The position numbers and the translations under genes are program-made. A stretch of DNA of 64,000 nt from UBA1672 sp051967755 (GTDB taxonomy: Bacteria > Pseudomonadota > Alphaproteobacteria > Micavibrionales > Micavibrionaceae), in the NCBI GenBank assembly GCA_051967755.1, contig JBQDYD010000003.1, positions 186,001 to 250,000 of the forward strand, in the 5' to 3' direction. The notes under the pieces are model-generated. The model searched no databases. It worked only from the letters and a program-made list of their open reading frames with translations, and had not been told where the DNA came from. Positions 8,845-16,000 of this stretch are shown here, piece after piece. Position 1 is the stretch's first letter; each line of letters starts with the position of its first letter.

Positions 8845-9948
8845 ATGGGGTTTAATTGTGGAATTGTCGGATTGCCGAATGTGGGTAAGTCAACTTTGTT
8901 TAACGCACTGACTGCGACAGCAGCGGCGCAGGCAGAGAACTTTCCGTTTTGTACGATTGAACCGAATGTGGGCCGTGTGGCCGTTCCTGATGACCGTTTA
9001 GATAAAATCGCATCAATCGCAGGGTCTGCCAATATTTTGCCTGCGCAATTAGAATTCGTGGATATTGCAGGTTTGGTAAAGGGCGCATCACAGGGGGAGG
9101 GGCTCGGGAACCAGTTCTTATCAAATATTCGTCAAACTGACGCGATTATCCATGTGGTGCGTTGTTTTGAGGATGAAGACATTCACCACGTTGAGGGATC
9201 TGTTGATCCGCTGCGTGATATTGAGACGATTGAAACTGAGCTGATGCTTGCTGATCTGGACAGCGTGACAAAACAAATTGAAAATCTACAGAAAAAGGCA
9301 CGTTCAGGGGATAAAGAGATTATCGCGCAAAGTGAATTCTTAGAGCGTATCAAGAATGCTTTGGATGATGGGAATGCGGCCAGAACAATTGTGCCGTCTG
9401 ATGAGGACGAGGAGCGTTGGATGCGCACGGCACAGATGATGACGGCCAAGCCGATGCTTTATGTGTGTAACGTCACCGAAGATGATGTGGTGGACGGCAA
9501 TGACTTTTCCAAGAAAGTGCAAGAGATGGCACAATCTCAGAACGCGCAAGTTGTCATTATCTGTGCCTCTATCGAATCTGAAATTGCGCAATTAGACACT
9601 GCGGAAGAAAAAGCAGAGTTTTTAGAGACAATGGGGCTGAGTGAACCCGGCCTGAACCGCATTATTCGCGCAGGGTATGAGCTTTTGAAGCTACAGACAT
9701 ACTTCACCGCCGGCCCGAAAGAGGCGCGTGCATGGACCACCCCTGTCGGTATTAAAGCACCACAAGCGGCCGGTGTTATTCACACGGACTTTGAAAAAGG
9801 CTTCATTAAGGCCGAAACCATTGCCTATGATGATTTTATATCTTTAGGTGGGGAGCAAGGTGCAAAAGATAAGGGTAAAATGCGCCAAGAGGGCAAAGAA
9901 TACGTCGTGCAAGACGGCGACATCATTCTATTCCGTTTTAATGTATAG
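8845..9948 (+). CDS. ychF: redox-regulated ATPase YchF (OLA1 family)
   Basis: TRAFAC-class P-loop protein that binds ribosomes and acts in stress responses. The 367 residues show the Walker A GLPNVGKSTLFN at the start, FPFCTIEPNVG and DIAGLVKGASQGEGLGN. The G4-equivalent NVTE takes the place of the NKxD of true GTPases, which is why the family prefers ATP. A C-terminal TGS domain (about 280-367) includes FTAGPKEARAW. Length is standard. Confidence 0.97.
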   Translation: MGFNCGIVGLPNVGKSTLFNALTATAAAQAENFPFCTIEPNVGRVAVPDDRLDKIASIAGSANILPAQLEFVDIAGLVKGASQGEGLGNQFLSNIRQTDAIIHVVRCFEDEDIHHVEGSVDPLRDIETIETELMLADLDSVTKQIENLQKKARSGDKEIIAQSEFLERIKNALDDGNAARTIVPSDEDEERWMRTAQMMTAKPMLYVCNVTEDDVVDGNDFSKKVQEMAQSQNAQVVIICASIESEIAQLDTAEEKAEFLETMGLSEPGLNRIIRAGYELLKLQTYFTAGPKEARAWTTPVGIKAPQAAGVIHTDFEKGFIKAETIAYDDFISLGGEQGAKDKGKMRQEGKEYVVQDGDIILFRFNV

Positions 9949-9952
9949 GAAA

Positions 9953-12031
9953 TTATTGCTGTAAGGCGGCGTCACGTTCAAGTCTGCGTGTGACTTCATC
10001 TTCGACGGTGCATTCGCCTTGCGGGTTCCCGGTTGCATCTTCGATATTCGTGGTGATGCAGTCGCTGGTTGTTTCATCAGCATCAGCAGAGCTGTTAAAC
10101 TCATCACCACGTAAGACACCTTCAACTGTGCACGGGCCGTTATTACCGCTGTTTGTTCCGCCGCCATCGCCGCGCAAAACGCCCTCAACGGTGCAGGGGC
10201 CATTTGTTACATCAGTAACGTTCAGGTCAGGATTATCATCTTCCGCATCAAGATTTGCACCTGCGGTATTACAAGATCCGACATCTTCCTTAAACTCTTG
10301 GTAGCGAACAAGGTATTGATCGCGTTCTTTTTCATATGGGCTTTGTTGTGAAATGTCACTACGAAGCATATTGTAGTATAGAGATGGCAAGCCATATGAA
10401 TGAAGAACATGTTGTTCTGAATACCCAAAGGCCTGTGCTTTTTCTTGAATGGCAGATTCAGGCATATCGCCAAAGCGTTCCGCGAAGGCACGGGCGCGAT
10501 ACGCGATCACAGTAGAGCGCTCTTCATATTCCAGTCTCCATGCTTCTGATGTGCCGTATTCGTCTAATTTGTCTTGGAAATAGTCATTGTTCGGCAGGCC
10601 AAACCCTTTTTCGGCAAGTAACAAATCATCAAGATGCGGCATGAATTGCTTATCATGGATCATTTCGTGAATTTTGCTTTCATCAAACTCTTCGCCCGGA
10701 TTGATAAAGCACCATTCCCTTTGTGCACGGATGCTTAGGATTTCTGTGGCTAATTGACCGACCTGCATTTCAGACAGCACAACGCCGCGTTCCATGGTCA
10801 TTCCAAGGCGTTCTTGCGCCGTCAGCAGGATATCGTAATTCTCTTCGCTATAGCTTGCGCGGTCAAATAGGACGTCTGTTGTTACAGTTTTGTTATTATA
10901 CAGATCACGATACGTGGCAGAACTGAAGAAGCGGTCGCCTGAGTCGTGGTTGGTCCATTGTGTGTCCCAGTTTACCTCTGTATTTGGTCTGGGTGCGGTC
11001 GCACCACTGGGCAGTTCGCCATTCACCATATAGTTTAACAGGCCACTGATGGACGATGCCTCGCCGAAAGCCAAGCCATCACGCCCCGGCGCATCACCAT
11101 CTGCACCTGCATGTGCATTTTCTATCGCCCATAATTGTGTCAGGAAACTTGTTGAGTTTGAAGGCTGTACATTTGCGTCACGCTGACGTTTTTCTGTAAC
11201 GGCCTTCATGAAGTCAACAGCGCGTTGATCAAAAACACGTGGGTCAAAGTCAACATCAATATCAGTTTCGGAGGCTTGAAGCTCTTCCAAACGTTCCCTG
11301 AGGGAGCGTGCGGTGCGTTCATCAATGTTAATGCGGCCTGTATCTTCATCAACCTCAAGCGTGGCATCATTTGTTCCTAAATAACGTTCAGCAAGGCTGA
11401 CGACGGCCATTCCCTGAGATTTAGCAGCATCAGGCCCTGACGGCTGTGCAAAGAATTGCGTGTATGTTTCTGTTTGTGCGCGGATATCATCGGGAAGAGA
11501 GGTGTAAAGGTCTCTCAATTCCGATAGAGCCGGCGTAGCGGTCAATTTGTCTTCATTTAATATATATTCTTGCAATAAATATATATATGAACCGTCAAGT
11601 GCGTCACCATTGACGTGAATAGACATGTCTGCGGTTTCAGGTAAGATTTCCGGCAAGCGTTCGTTTAGTGTGTTTTTAAATTCAGCCAGCTTTTGCTCAC
11701 TACCGCTAAGCGATTCTATTGCGCTTGCTGTGACTTGCTCCGGTAATGCAACAGGTTGTGCATTTTCAGGCAGGGCTACATATAAGTCTTTTAGCCCCTG
11801 AAGTTGAGGGTTCGCCTCAATTTGAGCATCGCTGAGAACGTAAGTATTCAGTAAATATAGAAATGATTCATCAGATGGGTTCGCATTGGCATGAATTTGC
11901 ATTTCTGCTGTTTCAGGGATGATGGTTGGCAATTGCTCATTCAAAGCAGTCTTGAAAGCGATCAAAGCTGCGCGCTCTGATTCACTTAAATCAGTCTCAT
12001 TTGCTATTCCGCTAACGACTTCTGAACTCAC
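9953..12031 (-). CDS. large uncharacterised protein with an HExxH motif and two sets of internal repeats
   Basis: I do not recognise this 692-residue protein. It has no signal peptide or membrane segment. Visible structure: two tandem copies of a roughly 72-residue unit (about 18-89 and 110-181), each containing LNEQLPTIIPETAEM or LNERLPEILPETADM and ending in a DLY-x-(A/S)LP segment; then a charged linker; then HEMIH at 455-459, which fits the zincin HExxH. An EYEERS segment lies about 45 residues on and could supply a third ligand. The tail carries two exact copies of NGPCTVEGVLRGD (610-622, 631-643) and a third related GECTVEDEV (672-680). I chose the GTG with aggg eight bases upstream; a TTG 33 bases further up is possible. 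A near-consensus promoter lies just upstream. Metalloprotease function is inference only. Confidence 0.7.
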   Translation of the reverse strand: MSSEVVSGIANETDLSESERAALIAFKTALNEQLPTIIPETAEMQIHANANPSDESFLYLLNTYVLSDAQIEANPQLQGLKDLYVALPENAQPVALPEQVTASAIESLSGSEQKLAEFKNTLNERLPEILPETADMSIHVNGDALDGSYIYLLQEYILNEDKLTATPALSELRDLYTSLPDDIRAQTETYTQFFAQPSGPDAAKSQGMAVVSLAERYLGTNDATLEVDEDTGRINIDERTARSLRERLEELQASETDIDVDFDPRVFDQRAVDFMKAVTEKRQRDANVQPSNSTSFLTQLWAIENAHAGADGDAPGRDGLAFGEASSISGLLNYMVNGELPSGATAPRPNTEVNWDTQWTNHDSGDRFFSSATYRDLYNNKTVTTDVLFDRASYSEENYDILLTAQERLGMTMERGVVLSEMQVGQLATEILSIRAQREWCFINPGEEFDESKIHEMIHDKQFMPHLDDLLLAEKGFGLPNNDYFQDKLDEYGTSEAWRLEYEERSTVIAYRARAFAERFGDMPESAIQEKAQAFGYSEQHVLHSYGLPSLYYNMLRSDISQQSPYEKERDQYLVRYQEFKEDVGSCNTAGANLDAEDDNPDLNVTDVTNGPCTVEGVLRGDGGGTNSGNNGPCTVEGVLRGDEFNSSADADETTSDCITTNIEDATGNPQGECTVEDEVTRRLERDAALQQ

Positions 12032-12086
12032 TTTTATCACCCTACGGTTATGTTTGATAACCAATTTTTACTTATTATTTAACGAA

Positions 12087-12115
12087 ATTATAAAGTTTTC
12101 CCCCCATTAAGTCAA
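12087..12115 (-). promoter_or_regulatory. sigma70-type promoter for the HExxH protein gene
   Basis: On the minus strand TTGACT (12115-12110) and TATAAT (12092-12087) are separated by exactly 17 bases, five and six matches to the -35 and -10 consensus. Transcription would begin near 12080, leaving a leader of about 50 bases that contains the aggg ribosome binding site. It is one of the best promoter matches I found in the window. Confidence 0.75.
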
Positions 12116-12130
12116 ATTTAAAGGGGGGAA
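12098..12130. repeat. TTCCCCCC / GGGGGGAA inverted repeat over the promoter
   Basis: Eight-base perfect inverted repeat (12098-12105 and 12123-12130) with a 17-base loop. It lies between ilvE and the HExxH gene and flanks the -35 element of the latter. It could end ilvE transcripts, although no strong T-run follows, or serve as an operator. Confidence 0.5.
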
Positions 12131-12174
12131 GTGATTATGTTTATCCTATTTCATTTTAACGTGTATGGAGCGCC

Positions 12175-13047
12175 TTACTCCAGGACACGCTTTTCATAGG
12201 CATCGCGTAATTTTTTTGTAACGGGCCCAACGGTATAGTGATGGTCATCGATTTGGCCGACCGCGGTCACTTCGGCGGCTGTACCGGTTAGGAATATCTC
12301 TTGAAACTCGCCAAGTTCTTCGGGCTTAATGTGGCGCTCTTCAAAGGGAATGCCATGCTCATGCGCAAGCTCGATAACTGTCAGGCGTGTAATCCCGTTC
12401 AAGAAGCAATCGGGCGGCGGTGTAATCAATGTACCGTTTTTAACGGCGAAGAAGTTAGCGGCAGAGGCTTCGACAACGTTTCCGCGATAATCCAGCATTA
12501 ACGCATCGTCAAATCCCTCATCTTCAACAGCGTGCTTTGACATTGTGCAAATCATATATAAGCCGGCCGCCTTGCTTTGTGTCGGCGCTGTATCTGGTGC
12601 AGGTCTGCGCCATGCTGCGGTTTTTAATGAAATACCTTTATCACGTTTTGTTTCATCAAAATAAGCCCCCCAAGACCACGCTGCAACGGCAACATGTGTT
12701 TTGGTTTTCTTGGCGGAAACGCCCATTTGCTCACCACCACGCCACGCCACCGGGCGCACATAAGCACTGGTCAGGCCGTTTTTTTCACAGACTTCGTATT
12801 TGATTTTCTCAAGCTCATCAACTGAGTAGGGAACTTTCATGCCTAGGATTTCAGCTGATTTATGAAAGCGTTCGGAATGCTGACGGCTTTTGAAAATTTT
12901 GCCGTTATACATGCGCTCACCCTCAAAAACAGAGCTGGCATAATGTAGGCCGTGGCTAAGGACATGGACTTTTGCATCTCTCCATTCATGGAATTCACCG
13001 TTAATCCATATAAAGCCGTCTCGCTCATCAAACGGAATCACCGACAT
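12175..13047 (-). CDS. ilvE: branched-chain amino acid aminotransferase
   Basis: PLP enzyme (fold type IV) interconverting leucine, isoleucine and valine with their 2-oxo acids. From the preferred start it has 290 residues. Family marks are VHVLSHGLHYASSVFEGERMY near residue 28, the probable PLP lysine in TQSKAAGLYM, LDYRGNVVEASAANFFAVK (about 182-200) and FLTGTAAEVTAVGQI near 250. I prefer the ATG six bases inside the first one because aagg then sits nine bases upstream. ilvD, another gene of the same pathway, is at 41.2 kb. Divergent from the OmpR-like regulator gene. Confidence 0.95.
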   Translation of the reverse strand: MSVIPFDERDGFIWINGEFHEWRDAKVHVLSHGLHYASSVFEGERMYNGKIFKSRQHSERFHKSAEILGMKVPYSVDELEKIKYEVCEKNGLTSAYVRPVAWRGGEQMGVSAKKTKTHVAVAAWSWGAYFDETKRDKGISLKTAAWRRPAPDTAPTQSKAAGLYMICTMSKHAVEDEGFDDALMLDYRGNVVEASAANFFAVKNGTLITPPPDCFLNGITRLTVIELAHEHGIPFEERHIKPEELGEFQEIFLTGTAAEVTAVGQIDDHHYTVGPVTKKLRDAYEKRVLE

Positions 13048-13168
13048 TTTCATTCACCTTTCGAAGTGTTTTTTAGATATATTGTTCTCTTTTGCGCAGA
13101 ATATATGTATCTTCGGGAAGAATAAACATTAAAAGAAAAAATTTACAAAAATTTCGTGAGCCCCCTTA

Positions 13169-13876
13169 ATGGCAAACTCTATGCAGGCATCTAAAGGCCA
13201 TATTTTGATTGTTGATGATGATACCAGGATCCGTGATTTGGTGTCGCGTTATTTGCATGACCATGACTTTATTACGGTGACTGCAGAGGATTCGGAACAA
13301 GCGTATTCATTGATGCAGCGTTTTGAATTTGATGCATTGGTTTTAGATGTAATGATGCCCAAGGAAACAGGTGTTGAATTTACACAAAGGTTGCGCGCGG
13401 AAAATTACACGGTGCCCGTGTTGTTGTTAACCGCATTGGGGGAGGTGGAAGATAGAATTTCAGGGCTGGAATCAGGGGCAGATGATTATTTAGTCAAGCC
13501 GTTTGAGCCGAAGGAGCTTGTGCTTAGGCTACAATCAATTTTGCGCCGAACAAAAAAAGAGCAGGCAGAGAAGGCCGGCTATCAAATCGGCGCATGGTAT
13601 TTTGACCCTGAATTTGATGAGCTGAAGGATGATGCAGATAATGAGGTTCGTTTAACATCTGTTGAGGCAAATTTGCTGCGTGCTTTGGCTGAGTCAGTCG
13701 GTAGTCCTGTCAGCCGAGATGATTTGGCCGTGCGGTGCGGGTTAGATGCGGGAGAGCGCACTATTGATGTGCAGGTGACACGCTTGAGACGTAAAATCGA
13801 AGAAAACACCAAGATGCCTAAATACCTGCAAACGGTTCGCGGGAAAGGGTATATGTTGCGTGCGGAGCGGTTGTGA
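13169..13876 (+). CDS. OmpR-family response regulator
   Basis: Two-component regulator of 235 residues. It has a receiver domain (about 10-125, acidic pocket VDDD, phosphoacceptor Asp60 in LVLDVMMP, Lys in VKPFEPKEL) and a C-terminal winged helix (about 140-233, ending VRGKGYMLRAERL). The histidine kinase gene follows with stop/start overlap, so they are a cognate pair. A regulator of this type beside ilvE is a frequent alphaproteobacterial arrangement (PetR of Rhodobacter is one relative), but the signal sensed here cannot be read from the sequence. Confidence 0.93.
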   Translation: MANSMQASKGHILIVDDDTRIRDLVSRYLHDHDFITVTAEDSEQAYSLMQRFEFDALVLDVMMPKETGVEFTQRLRAENYTVPVLLLTALGEVEDRISGLESGADDYLVKPFEPKELVLRLQSILRRTKKEQAEKAGYQIGAWYFDPEFDELKDDADNEVRLTSVEANLLRALAESVGSPVSRDDLAVRCGLDAGERTIDVQVTRLRRKIEENTKMPKYLQTVRGKGYMLRAERL

Positions 13877-15249
13877 TGACAAAAACATCTGACCTGAGAT
13901 ATAAGCGAAAACGCAAAGGCATTAAAAAGTTTTTGCCTGAAACGCTGTTTTTTCGTTCTTTATTAATATTAATTACGCCGATTTTTTTAATTCAAATCAT
14001 TTTGACGGTCGTTTTCTTTGATCGTCATTGGAGCCGCATGACATCACGCCTGTCTTATGCCGTGGCCGGAGAGATTTCGATCGTTTTAGATTATATTGAA
14101 AATAGTGATACGCCTGAGGATGTAGATCATATTTTAAACCTAATGTCACAACGATTGAATTTATTGATCACGCATGATGACGGGGCTGTTCTTGACGTTG
14201 GGCAGGGGCACATGACTGTTCCCGGCTATAGTTGGGAGGCGATGATCAAGAATACCCTAAGTCATGAACTTCATGTGCTGATTTCCGAACCATACACGGT
14301 TAGCGTTGATTTCGCAGAAAAATGGATAGAAGTGAGGGTGCAAACGTCGAAAGGCATTTTGAATGTTTCAATACCGGAGCGACGACTATTTTCTTCTACG
14401 ACATATATCTTTTTGCTCTGGGTTTTTGGTGCTTCTTCGGTTCTTTTGGTTATTGCGGTTTTGTTTATGCGCAATCAAATTCGCCCGATCAGGCGCTTAT
14501 CAATCGCGGCGGAACATTTCGGTAAGGGACGGAATGTAAATAGCTTTAAGATTGAAGGTGCGCGCGAAGTGCGGCAGGCGGGGCAGGCTTTTGTTGATAT
14601 GAAGACCCGCATACAAAGGCAGATATCTCAACGCACTGATATGCTCGCAGGTGTTTCGCATGATCTGCGTACGCCCTTAACACGCCTAAAGTTGCAAGTT
14701 TCCATGATGGGCGATAGTCCGGATATCTATGAGATGAAAAAAGACATCAATGATATGGAAAAAATGATTGAGGGCTATCTGAGTTTTGTGCGCGGAGAGG
14801 GGCGTGAAAAATCAAAGATAACAGAAGTAGCCGCAGTTCTGCGTGAAGTGACGACATCCGCCAAGCGTCAGGGGTGCGATGTTGATTTGGTGTTAAATGA
14901 TGTAACGAATTCCGTTATGTTGCGCCCTGTCGCATTTAAAAGATGCCTTTTAAATATCGTGAGCAACGCCATTAAATATGCCGACCATCTTTGGATTACG
15001 CTTGATAAAAAGTCAGACAATGAACTGGAAATTATCATAGAGGATAACGGCCCCGGCATTGACGAAGAACAATACGAAAAAGTTTTCAGACCGTTTTATC
15101 GCGTTGAGGGCTCACGTAATCCTGATACTGGCGGCGTGGGGCTTGGTCTTCCTATTGCGATGGATATCATTCACGCCCACGGTGGTGAAATATGGTTGCA
15201 AAAAAGCAGGCACGGCGGCGTGGCCGTGCACATAACATTACCTATATAA
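13876..15249 (+). CDS. EnvZ-like membrane sensor histidine kinase
   Basis: Partner of the upstream regulator. About 457 residues: a first membrane helix (about 24-47), a periplasmic domain of roughly 130 residues, a second helix (about 175-197), HAMP linker, HisKA with phosphoacceptor His262 in GVSHDLRTPLTRL, and HATPase_c with NIVSNAIKYA, EDNGPGIDE and GGVGLGLPIA. The ATG overlaps the preceding TGA by one base; the GTG three bases earlier is an equally possible start. Confidence 0.93.
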   Translation: MTKTSDLRYKRKRKGIKKFLPETLFFRSLLILITPIFLIQIILTVVFFDRHWSRMTSRLSYAVAGEISIVLDYIENSDTPEDVDHILNLMSQRLNLLITHDDGAVLDVGQGHMTVPGYSWEAMIKNTLSHELHVLISEPYTVSVDFAEKWIEVRVQTSKGILNVSIPERRLFSSTTYIFLLWVFGASSVLLVIAVLFMRNQIRPIRRLSIAAEHFGKGRNVNSFKIEGAREVRQAGQAFVDMKTRIQRQISQRTDMLAGVSHDLRTPLTRLKLQVSMMGDSPDIYEMKKDINDMEKMIEGYLSFVRGEGREKSKITEVAAVLREVTTSAKRQGCDVDLVLNDVTNSVMLRPVAFKRCLLNIVSNAIKYADHLWITLDKKSDNELEIIIEDNGPGIDEEQYEKVFRPFYRVEGSRNPDTGGVGLGLPIAMDIIHAHGGEIWLQKSRHGGVAVHITLPI

Positions 15250-15261
15250 TAAGGTTGGTAT

Positions 15262-15702
15262 CTAAGCCTGTTTTTCTGAAATATTTTTAATGTCACGGTA
15301 TGTTTCAGTGACGCGCTTTGTCAGGATTTTACCTGTTTCATTGCCTGACTTTTTCAGGAGATCTGAAATCTCCTTTGCGTTTTTCATCGCCTGCTCATAG
15401 CCTTTTTGCAAATTCTGCGCGTTGCGCTTCATTTTATCTTCGGGCTTGGCGTCACTCATCAGGTCATTAGCCATGATCGTAGTGTGCTGCATGATTTGAT
15501 TGAAAATTTCATTTTGCTTGTGCGCGATTTCCTGAAAACTTTCAAGTGACGTTTGCTGAGCAATGTTGAGCGTTTGTACATTTTTCAAATGTGCCTTGTA
15601 AAGGTCATTAAATCCCTCCGGAATATGTCCATAAGGTTGAAAAAGGTTGAAAAATGTTTGTACTCCCTTTGCATCCGGGGTGTTTTTGCCATCTTGAGAC
15701 AT
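15262..15702 (-). CDS. phasin-family protein
   Basis: Small (146 residues) helical protein expected to coat polyhydroxyalkanoate granules. The pattern PEGFNDLYKAHLKNVQTLNIAQQTSLE, followed by QNEIFNQIMQ and amphipathic helices, matches the phasin family. It is distant from the PHB cluster at 28 kb but shares the TATGCTGCA element with it. Strong ribosome binding site (aaagga). Convergent with the EnvZ-like kinase gene, 12 bases apart. Confidence 0.85.
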   Translation of the reverse strand: MSQDGKNTPDAKGVQTFFNLFQPYGHIPEGFNDLYKAHLKNVQTLNIAQQTSLESFQEIAHKQNEIFNQIMQHTTIMANDLMSDAKPEDKMKRNAQNLQKGYEQAMKNAKEISDLLKKSGNETGKILTKRVTETYRDIKNISEKQA

Positions 15703-15720
15703 GCCCTGATCCTTTATCTT

Positions 15721-15729
15721 TATGCTGCA
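15721..15729. promoter_or_regulatory. putative PhaR operator 1 (TATGCTGCA)
   Basis: TATGCTGCA on the plus strand, TGCAGCATA reading toward the phasin. It lies just after the predicted phasin transcription start, a repressing position. The core TGCTGCA resembles the TGC-rich sites described for PhaR of Paracoccus and Rhodobacter. The 11-mer TTTATGCTGCA here (from 15719) recurs exactly upstream of the PhaC-like gene. Confidence 0.6.
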
Positions 15730-15747
15730 CTTTTTATGGTTGTATTG

Positions 15748-15776
15748 ATGCTATGCATTTTTACTTTTGCCGTCAA
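15748..15776 (-). promoter_or_regulatory. predicted promoter of the phasin gene
   Basis: Minus-strand TTGACG (15776-15771) and TAGCAT (15753-15748) with a 17-base spacer. It is flanked on both sides by the TATGCTGCA/TGCAGCATA elements, which would allow a bound repressor to bracket RNA polymerase. Confidence 0.55.
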
Positions 15777-15801
15777 GAATGAAATATAATTATAATAGCT
15801 G

Positions 15802-15810
15802 TGCAGCATA
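15802..15810. promoter_or_regulatory. putative PhaR operator 2 (TGCAGCATA)
   Basis: Inverted copy of operator 1, 73 bases away on the far side of the phasin promoter. The rest of the 298-base interval between the phasin and the PAS kinase is AT-rich and shows no gene or RNA that I can recognise. Confidence 0.55.
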
Positions 15811-16000
15811 GATATCATATGTTGTTTTTATATTTTTTTTTGATGAATTTTTTCTCTCTATTTGTGTATTCTTCTTTTATATCCATTGCTTAGCATTGTC
15901 GTAAGTTTAAAAGTGCGCCATCATGGCCATTGGAAAACAAAACTGTCATATTTTGTACAGAGCGACTATAATATGCAGATATTAGTGTGTGTAACTTATA

